Positions 16,668 through 29,639 of a DNA stretch of 64,000 bases are shown here, piece after piece; position 1 is the stretch's first letter, and each line of letters opens with the position of its first letter. Source of the stretch: an uncultured Mollicutes bacterium (GTDB lineage Bacteria; Bacillota_I; Bacilli_A; RFN20; CAG-826); assembly GCA_945936135.1 (NCBI GenBank), contig CAMESG010000005.1, positions 1-64,000 of the forward strand, read 5' to 3'. The notes beneath the pieces are model-generated. The model searched no databases. It was not told the DNA's origin and saw only the letters and a list, made by a program, of their open reading frames with translations. The position numbers and the translations under genes were made by a program.

Positions 16668-19144
16668 CGCTCTTTCTCCTTTGCAATTCTCTTTTCGATA
16701 TAACGGAAGAGAAAATCAAAGCCAAGATAAACGACGCCGGAAATCCCTAAACATGCGGCAAGCATACCTATGGATCCCCAATGGAGTGAGTCGTAGGAAA
16801 CACGGAAAGTGAAGCCAAAGTATTGCAACAGCCCGAAACGATCAAGGATGAAAGCGACGACCCCAGCCACAAACGCCAAGGCGCAGACAATGATTCTATA
16901 TTTGTTCATCGGCAAGCAAACGCGAAGCAAAATAAAGAAAGCAAACGTCGAGAAAGACAAAACGGAAAGCGATACGGCGGCTTGCCAGATATCCGCGGGG
17001 TTCGTCGCAAACGTGAACGTCTCTGGGGCCATTCTCCAAAGGAAGAGAGGGATCAAAGCGCATAAGCACTGGGCGATGCCCGCAGGAATCGCGCGCATCA
17101 CGATGTTCGTCAAGAATTTTCCCTTCAGGCGTTCGGCACTAGGTTGCAAGGCCAAGAAGAACGCGGGGATCCCGACAAAGATGCTTTCCCAAACAAAGAG
17201 GTTCGGGGTCACGAAGGGGAAACGCATGCTCACCCCGGCAACCGATTGAAGGATCAAGAAGAGGATGGAAAGGATGACGGAGAAGAAGGTCTTGTTCAAG
17301 AATAACGAGCAGGTGCGCTGGAGGTTGTTGATCACGCGCCGTCCTTGGAAAACGACGTCCGGCAGCTTGGAGAAGTCATTATCTAGCGAAACGATGTGGG
17401 CAACGCTTTGCGCGGCGGAAGAGCCGGAAGCCATCGCAATGGAACAATCCGCAACTTTCAAGGCCAAGATATCGTTGACCCCGTCGCCCGTCATAGCAAC
17501 TTGGTGCCCTTGGTCTTTGATTGCGGTGATCAAAGCTGCCTTTTGCTCGGGAGACACCCGTCCAAAGACCGCGTAATCATCGACAAGCGCCTTGCATTCT
17601 TCCAAGGTCTTTCCTTCAAGGTTCATGTATTTGTCCGCGTTTTTAACCCCGGCGCGTTTCGCGATTTCCGAAACCGTCCGTGGGTCATCGCCCGAGATCA
17701 CGCGAACGCGGACATCGTTGCTTTGGAACCAAGCGATATTTTCCGCGGCATCTTCCTTAATGTGATCGCTAAGCGAAACAACGCCGAGCAACTCCATTTT
17801 GGAGGTCAGTTTGCCATCGACAATCTTCTCGTTGCTCTTTCCAATCACCAAGACGCGATAACCTTTCGAAGCAAGGGAAGAAACCAATTCGCGAAGGCGA
17901 TCTGACGCATCCAAAGGCAAGAAGCCAAAGGCCCCAAATCCATAGGTCACATTTTCGAATTCTGCGGCGCTGTATTTCGAAGAAGAATCAAATGGCAAGG
18001 CCTTCTTCAAAGTTCCCGAGAAGGAATCACCGCAAGCCTTTCGCAAGGCTTCCGCCGTCGCGTTTTTGTCTTTCGTCGCACCAAGAATGGAGGCAATCGC
18101 CTCTTTTAAAACTTCGACTTTCGCGCCATCGAACGGGATGAATTCCCCGACGCTCATCGTTCCATCGGTCAAGGTTCCCGTCTTGTCGAAGCAAATCGCG
18201 TCGACGCGGGCAAGCGTCTCAATGCAATAGAGCTGCTGAACAAGCATCCGTTTCTTTGAAAGAAGGATAACGCCGACCGCCAGGGTGGCAGACGTTAACA
18301 GGAACATCCCCGTTGGAAGCATGGACACCATCGATCCCGAAACCGATTCGACCATTTTTTTGTTGGTAAAGAAGCCCAGCCAGTCGCCCGTAGATGCGGC
18401 ATAAACAAAATACATCGCCGCGCCAACAATCAACGCAAAAGTGCCAGTAACGCACACAAAAGCCGTAATCGAGCGGCGGATTTCGCTTTTCGGCTGTTGG
18501 AAAACCGACGCAGAACTGCGCAAAGACTCCGCGTAGTTCGCGGAACCTACTTTCGTTACTTCCACTTTGACGTGTCCGCTTTTAAGGAAGGTTCCTGAAT
18601 ATAGGATGTCCCCGGGTTTTTTGATCACTGAATCGGATTCGCCCGTAAGCAAGGATTCATCGACGTGGCATTCGCCTTCGACCACCCTTGAATCGCAAAG
18701 GATCTGATCGCCTTGCTCAAACAAAACGATGTCGCTTAAGACAACCGCCGCCGCATCGATTTCTTGAACGCTTCCTTCGCGAAGGACTTTCGCCTTAGGG
18801 TCGGAAACAACCTTCAACCGATCCACTAAAATTCGGGCGTGGATGTCTTGGTAAAGGCCGATCGCAATGTTAGCCCCGAGAATCAGCATGAAGAAGTACT
18901 GAGAAAAGGGCAAACCCGCGATCAACATCAACACGAAGACGCCAAAAAGGATCAGGTTGATGTAGTTGAATAAGTTATCGAAGATGATGCGTCCGATTGT
19001 CTTGGTCGGATGCTTTCCGACCTTGTTGACCAAACGACGCTTAGCGCGTTCTTCGACTTGTTCGTTCGTTAAACCTTTGCTGGGATCGACATTGTATTTT
19101 GGGGCGGAAGCAATGCGTTCTTCCATTGCCGCGGTCTTCTTCAT
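16664..19144 (-). CDS. P-type cation-transporting ATPase (CtpE-like)
   Basis: 826 residues from the ATG at 19144, chosen because AGGAGCG precedes it; eight more residues are possible from 19168. The order is typical: N-terminal cytoplasmic stretch, two membrane segments, actuator domain with the TGES loop (LLTGESDSV), two more membrane segments, phosphorylation motif DKTGTLTDG near residue 315, hinge TGDGVNDILALKVAD, and six C-terminal membrane segments. It lacks heavy-metal CxxC domains, so a Ca, Mg or similar light-cation pump related to CtpE is likely; the ion is inferred. It is the first gene of the five-gene overlapping operon. Confidence 0.93.
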   Translation of the reverse strand: MKKTAAMEERIASAPKYNVDPSKGLTNEQVEERAKRRLVNKVGKHPTKTIGRIIFDNLFNYINLILFGVFVLMLIAGLPFSQYFFMLILGANIAIGLYQDIHARILVDRLKVVSDPKAKVLREGSVQEIDAAAVVLSDIVLFEQGDQILCDSRVVEGECHVDESLLTGESDSVIKKPGDILYSGTFLKSGHVKVEVTKVGSANYAESLRSSASVFQQPKSEIRRSITAFVCVTGTFALIVGAAMYFVYAASTGDWLGFFTNKKMVESVSGSMVSMLPTGMFLLTSATLAVGVILLSKKRMLVQQLYCIETLARVDAICFDKTGTLTDGTMSVGEFIPFDGAKVEVLKEAIASILGATKDKNATAEALRKACGDSFSGTLKKALPFDSSSKYSAAEFENVTYGFGAFGFLPLDASDRLRELVSSLASKGYRVLVIGKSNEKIVDGKLTSKMELLGVVSLSDHIKEDAAENIAWFQSNDVRVRVISGDDPRTVSEIAKRAGVKNADKYMNLEGKTLEECKALVDDYAVFGRVSPEQKAALITAIKDQGHQVAMTGDGVNDILALKVADCSIAMASGSSAAQSVAHIVSLDNDFSKLPDVVFQGRRVINNLQRTCSLFLNKTFFSVILSILFLILQSVAGVSMRFPFVTPNLFVWESIFVGIPAFFLALQPSAERLKGKFLTNIVMRAIPAGIAQCLCALIPLFLWRMAPETFTFATNPADIWQAAVSLSVLSFSTFAFFILLRVCLPMNKYRIIVCALAFVAGVVAFILDRFGLLQYFGFTFRVSYDSLHWGSIGMLAACLGISGVVYLGFDFLFRYIEKRIAKEKER

Positions 19145-19287
19145 TTTCTCGCTCCTTTGGAAAAGCACTCCAAATCAAGCTTTTTCTATAAATAGAACGC
19201 CCCGATTCGGAACTCCGCCTGATTTTAGCACAGGAAAAGAAGGCGTGGGGAGAATCCGAAGAATTTATTACAAATGCAAAAAGGAGT

Positions 19288-19713
19288 TTAACGAAGTTTC
19301 GCGAAGAAATCCTTCAGAATTCCTTCGCACCCTTCTTTTCCTTCGCCCCGATAGACAAGAAGGTGGTTTTTGACATGGATATGATAGGCAGAAAGCGCGC
19401 CCTCCGAAGGATCGTCCGCCCCATAGACAAGGGTAGAGATCCTTGCCTGGAAAATCGCGCCAAGGCACATTAGGCAAGGTTCTAAGGTCACGTAGAGCAA
19501 ACAACCTTCCAAACTCCAAGAGCCAAGGACGTTCGCCGCTTGGCGCATCGCCTCGATCTCCGCGTGGGAAGAGATGTCGTTTTTCGCTTCGCGGTGATTG
19601 TGGGCGCGGGCGATGATTTTGCCGTCTTTCAAAATGACGGCCCCCACGGGGATTTCGCCTTCTTCTTTGGCTTTTTGCGCTTCTTTCAGCGCCTCGATCA
19701 TTCCTAATTCCAT
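19288..19713 (-). CDS. tadA: tRNA-specific adenosine deaminase TadA
   Basis: 141 residues. Zinc-dependent deaminase that turns A34 into inosine in tRNA-Arg(ACG). Catalytic HAE sits in ISSHAEIEAMRQA and the zinc cysteines in TLEPCLMCLGAI; the spacing and length match TadA rather than cytidine deaminases. It lies just downstream of the SRP RNA gene, a common arrangement in Firmicutes, with no separate promoter visible, so it may be read through from the ffs promoter. Confidence 0.94.
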   Translation of the reverse strand: MELGMIEALKEAQKAKEEGEIPVGAVILKDGKIIARAHNHREAKNDISSHAEIEAMRQAANVLGSWSLEGCLLYVTLEPCLMCLGAIFQARISTLVYGADDPSEGALSAYHIHVKNHLLVYRGEGKEGCEGILKDFFAKLR

Positions 19714-19727
19714 GGTTTAAAAAGACC

Positions 19728-19803
19728 ACCGCACAGGGGACGGCGATTTAAGGCTGCTTGGTTCCCCACCTGACCTGGTTCGTCGTCTTCCCCTCGCGAT
19801 GGC
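19728..19803 (-). ncRNA. ffs: Signal recognition particle RNA, short bacterial form (4.5S)
   Basis: The minus strand holds AACCAGGTCAGGTGG GGAA CCAAGCAGCC, the conserved SRP domain IV core: the asymmetric loop strands (CAGGTC / AAGCAG), the symmetric loop and a GGAA tetraloop. Outer arms GAGGGGA and TCCCC extend the rod. It lacks an Alu domain, unlike the long Bacillus form. Ends are approximate. It binds Ffh for co-translational membrane targeting. Confidence 0.88.
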
Positions 19804-19809
19804 GAAAAT

Positions 19810-19838
19810 ACGATAGCGCGTCTACGCTTTCTTTTCAA
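19810..19838 (-). promoter_or_regulatory. Promoter of the SRP RNA gene
   Basis: TTGAAA and TATCGT separated by exactly 17 bases on the minus strand; the predicted start falls at the 5' end of the SRP RNA. Confidence 0.65.
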
Positions 19839-19867
19839 TCTGCCTTTTCCTTCTAAGACAGGGGAAG

Positions 19868-19898
19868 ACAAAAAGAAAGGAGCCAGTTTCCTAGCTCC
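19868..19898 (-). terminator. Rho-independent terminator after serS
   Basis: On the minus strand GGAGCTAGGAAACTGGCTCC folds into a hairpin with a short loop and is followed by TTTCTTTTTG. It ends the yaaA-recF-gyrB-gyrA-glycosyltransferase-serS run. Confidence 0.9.
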
Positions 19899-19906
19899 AA
19901 TCGAGG

Positions 19907-21187
19907 TTATTTCTTGACGGGGTAGATGTATTCCATGCCGTCCATGTACTTGCGGAGGACTTCCGGGATCTTGACCGAGCCGTCTTTTTGCTGGCATTGC
20001 TCCAACAAGGCCGGGAAGACGCGAGAGGTCGCTAGACCAGACCCGTTGAGGGTGTGAACGAATTTCGTCTTTCCGTCTTCATCCTTGTAGCGCATCATGC
20101 CGCGGCGAGCTTGATAATCACGGGCGTTCGAGACGCTGGAGACCTCTTTGAAGATCTTCATCGACGGGATGTAGACCTCGATGTCATAGGTGCGGGCCAT
20201 CGAGTGGCTGCAATCGCCGGCGGCAAGCTTGCTGAGGCGATAGGTGAGGCCCAAGCCTTGGAGGAGGGCTTCGGCTTTCTTGACCATCTCTTCAAACGCG
20301 GCGTCGCTTCCTTCTTGCGTCGTGTATTGGACCATTTCGACTTTGTTGAACTGGTAGCCGCGGATCATGCCGCGCTCTTCGGTGCGATAGGATCCGGCTT
20401 CGCGGCGATAGCAAGGCGTATAGGCGAAGTATTTGAGAGGCAATTGATCGAGCGGGATGAACTCGTTGCGGTGCAAGTTCACAAGCGCGGTCTCCGCGGT
20501 CGGGAGCATGAATTTCTTCGGCTCGACGCCTTCGAGGTAGAAGACGTCATCGCAGAACTTCGGGAATTGGCCGGCGGTATAGCCGGAATCGTAGTTCAAG
20601 AGATGCGGCGGGAGGATCATCTCGTAGCCATCTTTCAAATGGGTGTCGATGAAGTAGTTGAGCAAAGCCCATTCAAGACGGGCGCCGAGATTTGTGTAGA
20701 TCCAGGTGCCGGAGCCGGAAATCTTCGCGGCCCTCTTGTAGTCGATGAGGCCAAGGGACTCTGCGAGTTCCACGTGATCCTTCGGCTCGAAGTCGAATTG
20801 CGGGATCTCGCCAAAGCTGGAAATCGGCTGGTTCGCCTCTTTTCCGCCAGCGGCCAAATCGTCATCCGGCAAATTCGGAAGGACTTCGACGAGGGAGCGG
20901 ATTTCCGCTTCGATCTTCTTCAATTCCTCCTCTTCTTCCTTCGTTTGGGCGGCAAGGGCCTTGACGGAAGCGAAGATCGCTTTGACGTCGCCCCCTTCTT
21001 TTTTAACCGCGGGAACGGTGGCGCTAAGACGGTTTTGCTCCGCCTTGGAGGCTTCGACCTTTTTCAAGAGCTCCAAACGGCGAGCGGAAAGATCGATGAT
21101 GGGCTTTGGATCGAAATCCCAAAGCTTCTTTTTCAAGCTCGCGACAACGTAATCGGGTTTTTCGAGAATTAATTTGATATCGACCAT
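19907..21187 (-). CDS. serS: Seryl-tRNA synthetase
   Basis: 426-residue class II synthetase. The N-terminal coiled-coil arm (about 30-105, rich in Lys/Glu) that grips tRNA-Ser is followed by the catalytic domain with motif 2 (CYRREAGSYRTEERGMIRGYQF split around residues 270-290) and motif 3 (NGSGLATSRVFPALLEQ). Length and order are normal. It is the last gene of the gyrase operon, 13 bases after the glycosyltransferase. No T-box leader is seen. Confidence 0.97.
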   Translation of the reverse strand: MVDIKLILEKPDYVVASLKKKLWDFDPKPIIDLSARRLELLKKVEASKAEQNRLSATVPAVKKEGGDVKAIFASVKALAAQTKEEEEELKKIEAEIRSLVEVLPNLPDDDLAAGGKEANQPISSFGEIPQFDFEPKDHVELAESLGLIDYKRAAKISGSGTWIYTNLGARLEWALLNYFIDTHLKDGYEMILPPHLLNYDSGYTAGQFPKFCDDVFYLEGVEPKKFMLPTAETALVNLHRNEFIPLDQLPLKYFAYTPCYRREAGSYRTEERGMIRGYQFNKVEMVQYTTQEGSDAAFEEMVKKAEALLQGLGLTYRLSKLAAGDCSHSMARTYDIEVYIPSMKIFKEVSSVSNARDYQARRGMMRYKDEDGKTKFVHTLNGSGLATSRVFPALLEQCQQKDGSVKIPEVLRKYMDGMEYIYPVKK

Positions 21188-21200
21188 GGTCGTTCTCCTT

Positions 21201-22208
21201 CTAGGCGTGCTCGTAGAGCAGCTTTTGATAAATTCGTTTCAGTTTGAGCGCGCTGCGTTCAATGGCGCGTTGTTTTGCCACTTCGTAGGCGCAAGACACG
21301 GTACTTTCCTTTTCGCCTTTGGTCAAGGCTTTCAAGCAGTTTGCGACTTGCTCGACCGACGTCGCGACCCAAGCGGTCGCGCCATCTTTGATCAAAGGTT
21401 CATAGGGATGATCTTCCATCGCGATGACCTGCGTCTTCGCGGCGAAGGCTTCTAGCAAGGACACGGAATCCGTTTTGCGGGAATTCAAGGTCAAGTAGGC
21501 ATCGGCGCGAAGCAGGGCGCTGCGGAATATGTCATCTTGCACGAGCGATTGGAAGTGGAGGTTCTTCGGCGCATTGCTTTGAAGGGCGAAGATCGGAAGG
21601 GAGGAGGGGAGGCGCTTCGTTGACCCGAAGAAGTAGAACTCCAACTCGGGGCAAAGAGAAGCGATCTCTTGGAAGAGGCGGATCGAATGATGATCGCCGT
21701 ATTCTCCCGTCGCAAGGACGATCCTTTCGTTTGGGCGGATGCCGAAGTAACGAGGGAAGATATCCTGCTCAATGGCATTGTCGTTGAACCTTGCCAAATT
21801 GATGGAGGTCTCGTGGATCCGAATCGGGGTTTTCACGCCCGAAGAAAGGCAGAGGTTTCGCATCACATCGCTTGGAACAAGGACGAGATCTGCGCGGTTT
21901 AAGAACTTTACGGCCTTTGGCTTTAAGGCGACTTCTCCCTTGGCCCTTGAATCAAGGAAGGCGCCTCGCGGCTCGGATTCGCAATAGAAGGCGGAGACGA
22001 TCACCGGGATTTTGCGCCAGTGCATATCGACGATCGTTTTCTCTTCTTCCATCGAGATCAAGTGAGCGATTTGCGGTTCCCTGACGACGTTATCGACCCA
22101 CTCGATGCCCGAGATCTCGCACTCCCTTTTGAGGGTCTTCCTTAAGCGGGAGACCTCAAAGGTTTGGCGGCTGTTTTGCTTTTTCCCATAAGGGATGAAG
22201 ACTTTCAT
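21201..22208 (-). CDS. Glycosyltransferase, probable GT4-type
   Basis: 335 residues with a two-lobe layout. The N-lobe includes KFLNRADLVLVPSDVMRNLCLSSGV, a phrase common in GT4 enzymes. The C-lobe has VLATGEYGDHHS, YFFGSTKRLP, RADAYLTLNSRKTDSVSLLEAFAAKTQVIAM (split around the ExxxxxE-like donor-binding motif) and PLIKDGATAWV. It probably adds a sugar to a lipid or cell-surface polymer; the donor is unknown. No membrane segment is obvious. It overlaps the gyrA stop by 1 base, an unusual place for such a gene, and translation may be coupled. Confidence 0.65.
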   Translation of the reverse strand: MKVFIPYGKKQNSRQTFEVSRLRKTLKRECEISGIEWVDNVVREPQIAHLISMEEEKTIVDMHWRKIPVIVSAFYCESEPRGAFLDSRAKGEVALKPKAVKFLNRADLVLVPSDVMRNLCLSSGVKTPIRIHETSINLARFNDNAIEQDIFPRYFGIRPNERIVLATGEYGDHHSIRLFQEIASLCPELEFYFFGSTKRLPSSLPIFALQSNAPKNLHFQSLVQDDIFRSALLRADAYLTLNSRKTDSVSLLEAFAAKTQVIAMEDHPYEPLIKDGATAWVATSVEQVANCLKALTKGEKESTVSCAYEVAKQRAIERSALKLKRIYQKLLYEHA

Positions 22209-24904
22209 TATTCTACGGTGTCCGGGGTGAAGGGTGCTTCGTCGACCAAGGTTTCGTCAACGGTCTCGGCGCCTTCTTCAATTTCTTCCTCTTCAGGATC
22301 GGCGTGAGGAACGATCGCAAGGGCCGCGACGGTGTCGCGTTGATCGAGGTTGATGATCTTAACGCCTTGGGTGTTGCGCCCGGCGATCTTGATCTCGGTG
22401 AGCGGGGTGCGGATGATGACGCCTTTCTTGGTGACGACGAGCAAATCGTCTTCCGTCGAAACGGCCTTGACCGCGACGAGGTCGCCGACCTTGTCCGTCA
22501 AAGCGATCGTCGTAACGCCTTTGGCGCCACGAGCGGTCAAGCGGTAGCCATCGTAATGGCGAACGGTGCCGTCAGCCAAGGTGACATCGGTGTCTTCGGC
22601 GTAGGACATCTTGCCAAAGCCTTTGGAGGTAAGGGCAAGGAGCATATGGCCTTCGAAAGACCCGCTGACGCCAACGATTTCGCTGCCATCGCTTAAGTTC
22701 ATGCCGCGAACGCCGGCCGCCGAACGGCCCATCGCGCGGACCTCGTCTTCGTGGAAGGAGCAGAGTTTGCCGTTGCTCGCCGCCAGGGAGATGATGGATT
22801 TGCCATCCGTCCGCTTGACGTCGAAGAGGGAATCTTCCGTTCCCTCTTTAAAGACAATGGCTTTTTTGCCGTTGGTGTGGATCGATTCGAATTCCTTGAG
22901 CGAGGTGCGCTTGACGATACCAAGCGTCGTGACGAAGAAGAGGTAGTTGTCTTCGGGGTAATCGTCGCAAGGAACGATCGAAACCACGCGTTCGTCCTTT
23001 TCAAGGGGCAAGAAGTTCTGCGCGGGCATGCCCTTTCCGGTGCGTCCGGAATCCGGGATTTGGTAGCCGCGGAGACGGTAGACCTTGCCATAGGTCGTGA
23101 AGAAGAGGATATCGGTGTGAGTGAAGGTGTGCTTCAAAAGCATGACGACGTCGCCGTTGGTGGTCTTCATGCCGGCGATGCCACGTCCGCCGCGATGTTG
23201 CGCAGAGAAGGTGTCATCGTCCATGCGCTTGATGTAACCGTTCTTCGTCAAAGCAATGAGGATGTGCTTTTGCGGGATGAGGTCTTCGTTTTCGATGTTC
23301 GCCGCTTCGTCGGTGATCTCCGTGAGGCGGTTGTCGCCGAACTTGTGCTTGATCTCTTCGAGCTCTTGGACCATCAATTCGACGATGTTGTCGCGACTCG
23401 AAAGGAGGCGGTTGTATTCGGCAATGTTTTTAAGAAGCTCAGCTTTTTCAGCGTTGAGTTTATCTTGCTCGATGCCTTGCAAACGACGGAGGGTCATCGC
23501 CAAGATCGCGGCGCATTGCTTTTCGCTCAACCCGAAACGTTCGTTGAGTTTTTGCGTGGATTCCGCGTCGTTTTCGCTTGAACGGATGATGTGGATGACT
23601 TCGTCAATGTTGTCGTGGGCAAGCAACAAGCCTTCGACCAAGTGGAGGCGATCGCCGTCTCTCTTGAGGAAGAAGCGGGTGCGGCGGGTCAAGACATCGA
23701 CTTGGAAATCGATGTAATCCTTGAGCAAGGGAACGATGCCAAGCGTCTTCGGGGCGCCATCTTCCAAGCAGAGATTGATAATACCGAAATTCGTCTGGAG
23801 CGAGGTGTGCTTAAGGAGGTTGTTGACGACGACTTCCGGGATCACGTCCTTGCGGACTTCGATGACCACGCGGAGGCCTTCTTTGTTCGATTCGTCGCGG
23901 ACGTCGGTGATGCCGTCGATGACTTTGGAACGAACAAGATCCGCGATGTTCGCGATCATGTTCGCCTTGTTCACTTGGTAAGGGATTTCCGTCACGATAA
24001 TGCGCGCTTTGCCGTTTTCCATCTCTTCGATGTGGTAGCGAGAACGGATCGTGATCGTGCCAATGCCGGTTTCATAGGCATCGAGAATGCCTTTGCGGCC
24101 AAGGATCACGCCGCCAGAGGGGAAGTCTGGACCGGGCAAATAGCCTTGCATGATCTCAAGTGCGGTAAGTTCGGGGTTGTGCGCCAAAGCGATGACCGCA
24201 TCGATCGTTTCGCCAAGGTTGTGCGGCGCCATGTTGGTCGCCATACCAACGGCGATGCCTTGCGAGCCGTTGACGATGAGGTTCGGGAAACGGGAGGGCA
24301 AAACTTCTGGTTCCACTTCGGTACCATCGTAGTTCCCGACCATATTGACGGTGTCGCAATCGATATCACGAACCATCTCAAGGGCGAGGCGATTCATACG
24401 GGCTTCGGTGTAACGCATAGCGGCGGGTTCATCGCCATCAATGGAACCGAAGTTGCCATGGCCATCCACGAGCGTATAGCGGAGCGAGAAGGGCTGCGCC
24501 ATGCGAACGAGGGTCAAATAAAGAGCGGAGTCGCCGTGGGGGTGATATTTACCCATGACGTCACCGACGATACGAGCGCATTTCTTATAGGGTTTGCTCG
24601 GATGCATGCCCATTTCGTTCATGCCGTAGATGATGCGGCGTTGAACCGGTTTCAAGCCATCGCGGACATCAGGAATGGCGCGAGAGACGATGACGGACAT
24701 CGAGTAATCCAAGAAAGCCGTTTGGACTTCCAAGGTGACATCGCGATCCGTAAGGCCGGGGATGATGCCGGAACGGGCGGCTTCTTCGCCGAAGACGGCG
24801 TCGGCGCTGTTGGCGTTTTCCGCCGAAGTCGCGGAAACGGTTTCGGCTTCTTCGTCATTCGAGGTCTCAGCGGCCTCTTCGATTTTCTTTTCGTCGTTTT
24901 CCAT
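22208..24904 (-). CDS. gyrA: DNA gyrase subunit A
   Basis: 898 residues. An acidic 45-residue N-terminal extension precedes the usual start of the breakage domain ([19 protein letters not shown]). The catalytic Tyr lies in AMRYTEARM. The C-terminal beta-pinwheel follows, with the GyrA-box-like [10 protein letters not shown]. In the quinolone-binding helix the sequence is [17 protein letters not shown]: Ser is kept, but the acidic residue at E. coli position 87 is Leu. With GyrB it introduces negative supercoils. It is 16 bases downstream of gyrB and ends in an acidic tail. Confidence 0.98.
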   Translation of the reverse strand: MENDEKKIEEAAETSNDEEAETVSATSAENANSADAVFGEEAARSGIIPGLTDRDVTLEVQTAFLDYSMSVIVSRAIPDVRDGLKPVQRRIIYGMNEMGMHPSKPYKKCARIVGDVMGKYHPHGDSALYLTLVRMAQPFSLRYTLVDGHGNFGSIDGDEPAAMRYTEARMNRLALEMVRDIDCDTVNMVGNYDGTEVEPEVLPSRFPNLIVNGSQGIAVGMATNMAPHNLGETIDAVIALAHNPELTALEIMQGYLPGPDFPSGGVILGRKGILDAYETGIGTITIRSRYHIEEMENGKARIIVTEIPYQVNKANMIANIADLVRSKVIDGITDVRDESNKEGLRVVIEVRKDVIPEVVVNNLLKHTSLQTNFGIINLCLEDGAPKTLGIVPLLKDYIDFQVDVLTRRTRFFLKRDGDRLHLVEGLLLAHDNIDEVIHIIRSSENDAESTQKLNERFGLSEKQCAAILAMTLRRLQGIEQDKLNAEKAELLKNIAEYNRLLSSRDNIVELMVQELEEIKHKFGDNRLTEITDEAANIENEDLIPQKHILIALTKNGYIKRMDDDTFSAQHRGGRGIAGMKTTNGDVVMLLKHTFTHTDILFFTTYGKVYRLRGYQIPDSGRTGKGMPAQNFLPLEKDERVVSIVPCDDYPEDNYLFFVTTLGIVKRTSLKEFESIHTNGKKAIVFKEGTEDSLFDVKRTDGKSIISLAASNGKLCSFHEDEVRAMGRSAAGVRGMNLSDGSEIVGVSGSFEGHMLLALTSKGFGKMSYAEDTDVTLADGTVRHYDGYRLTARGAKGVTTIALTDKVGDLVAVKAVSTEDDLLVVTKKGVIIRTPLTEIKIAGRNTQGVKIINLDQRDTVAALAIVPHADPEEEEIEEGAETVDETLVDEAPFTPDTVE

Positions 24905-24920
24905 GTTTTATGCCTCCGGA

Positions 24921-28043
<3,123 letters not shown>

Positions 28044-28047
<4 letters not shown>

Positions 28048-28259
28048 GAGATGAGGTATCCCGATCCTTCGATCTCGACCTTGGTGCCGGGACGGAGCTT
28101 TTTCCCACGACGATTCTCTTTCTCGCCATCGACAAGGATTTCGTGTTTCTCAAGGAAGGGTTTTGCTTCCCATCCTTCGTCCACGATCCCCGCGAACTTG
28201 AGAAATTGACCAAGCGTGATGTACTCGGTCGTAATGTGAATGATTCTGGTTTCGCTCAT
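28044..28259 (-). CDS. yaaA: S4-domain RNA-binding protein YaaA
   Basis: 71 residues carrying one S4 RNA-binding fold (TLGQFLKFAGIVDEGWEAKPFL, then HEILVDGEKENRRGKKLRPG). This is the small S4 protein normally found between dnaN and recF in Firmicutes, linked to ribosome assembly. The 4-base overlap with recF indicates coupling. Confidence 0.9.
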
Positions 28260-28307
28260 AAAAATCGGGCCTTTTTCACCCGAAAATAGTTTACTACGAA
28301 GTAGTAA

Positions 28308-28337
28308 AAAATAGAAGGCTTTTTTGCCTTCTATTTT
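28308..28337 (-). terminator. Terminator between dnaN and yaaA
   Basis: AAAATAGAAGGC and GCCTTCTATTTT arms around six T residues. The hairpin is nearly symmetrical and can work in both directions; on the minus strand it ends the dnaA-dnaN unit 24 bases after dnaN. A second small stem (TTACTAC/GTAGTAA, 28291-28307) lies next to it. Confidence 0.82.
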
Positions 28338-28361
28338 TCGATTTAAGAGCGATTGTGACGC

Positions 28362-29486
28362 TCAGTATGTCCGCATGGGGGTGACGATCTCAACGGCGCT
28401 AGGATCCTTGGGATTTTTGACGACGAAGGGCTTCATCTCTCCGACGAAACAAAGCGTGACCTCTTCGGCGTGGAGCGCCTTGATCGCGTCAATCATAAAC
28501 GCGGGGTTGAAAGAGACTTCCAAAGGCTCGCCGACAAAGTTATACGTTTGGATCTTTTCATGGCCCGAGCCCGTAGCTTCGCTTTTGCCATAGACTTCGA
28601 CAGCGTCATCGCTCATCGAGAGTTTGACGCCGCAATCTTTTTCGGCGGAGAAAATGGAGAGGCGTCCCATGGCGGACATCAGCTCTTGGGCATTCACTTC
28701 CAAAAAGTAGTTGAATCCGGAGGGGACAATGCTCTTGGTCACGGGGTAATCCCCGGCGATCAAGCGGGTGGAAACAAGGGTGTTGCCGAAGTGGAACAAG
28801 GCCTTCTTGTCGTCGATGGCGATGCGCACAACATCTTCGTTTTCAAAGAGGCGCACGACATCGGAAAGGATGCGGGCGGGGACGTTCGCGGAGAAGCGGG
28901 CGTCGCCCGCGATCGAGATGGTCTTGCGGGCAAGGCGGGCGGAGTCCGTCGCGGTGCCGGTCAATTCACCTTCATTCTCGGTTTCGAGGTGAACGGCGCT
29001 CAAAACAGGTTTTTGCTCCTTGGTCGAGGCGGCAAAGAAACTTTGCTCGACAAGATCGGCGAAGTCCGAAACACGCGCTTCGAACACGTGGCCAGATTCT
29101 TCGAGATTGAGATCGGGGTATTCTTCCGCATTCGCGCAGAAGAGCTTGAAGGAGGAGCGGCCATCGTCAATCTTGACCATTGCGTTGTCAATGACTTCAA
29201 AGCTGATATCTTCTCCATCCATGCGACGAATCGTCTCGGTGATGTAACGCGCGTTGACCAAGGTTTTGCCTTCGTTGGCTTCGCGGATGATTCTGGTTTC
29301 TCCGATTTGATAGGGGGTGATGACGTTGATGGTCATTTCTCCGTTGCTACCAGTAAGTTCAAGACCCTTCTCGTTCAAATCAATTTTAATATTCGCCAAA
29401 GCGGGGACGGCGGATTTGACAGCGGCGGCTCTGCCGACGGTCAATAAGGCTTTGAGGAAGGGTTCTTTTTGGATATGGAAGCGCAT
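28362..29486 (-). CDS. dnaN: DNA polymerase III beta sliding clamp
   Basis: 374 residues. The three-fold clamp is recognisable from MRFHIQKEPFLKALLTVGRAA at the start, IDLNEKGLELTGSNGEMTI, ATDSARLARK in domain 2 and the C-terminal end VEIVTPMRTY, close to the canonical PMR ending. It tethers the replicase to DNA. It follows dnaA on the same strand after a 153-base origin segment. Confidence 0.96.
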   Translation of the reverse strand: MRFHIQKEPFLKALLTVGRAAAVKSAVPALANIKIDLNEKGLELTGSNGEMTINVITPYQIGETRIIREANEGKTLVNARYITETIRRMDGEDISFEVIDNAMVKIDDGRSSFKLFCANAEEYPDLNLEESGHVFEARVSDFADLVEQSFFAASTKEQKPVLSAVHLETENEGELTGTATDSARLARKTISIAGDARFSANVPARILSDVVRLFENEDVVRIAIDDKKALFHFGNTLVSTRLIAGDYPVTKSIVPSGFNYFLEVNAQELMSAMGRLSIFSAEKDCGVKLSMSDDAVEVYGKSEATGSGHEKIQTYNFVGEPLEVSFNPAFMIDAIKALHAEEVTLCFVGEMKPFVVKNPKDPSAVEIVTPMRTY

Positions 29487-29639
29487 TATTTAGTTCTCCT
29501 TATTTATAAAGAAACGGATTATTTATATTTATATAGAATGTGAATTGCGTGGGTTGTGTGGATAACCTTCCTTCACGTAAATTGATTTTACCATTGTTTC
29601 GCGAAGTTGGATAGTTCCTTATTTATTATATAAATAACT
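29487..29639. other. dnaA-dnaN intergenic part of oriC (AT-rich, DnaA box)
   Basis: 153 bases between dnaA and dnaN. It holds a perfect DnaA box TTATCCACA on the minus strand (29557-29565) and two very AT-rich blocks (about 29511-29536 and 29618-29639), candidates for the unwinding element, as in Bacillus where melting occurs between dnaA and dnaN. Confidence 0.65.

Noticed and set aside
21188-21200. T-box leader for serS
   Set aside because: Only 13 bases separate serS from the upstream glycosyltransferase; no leader RNA can fit.
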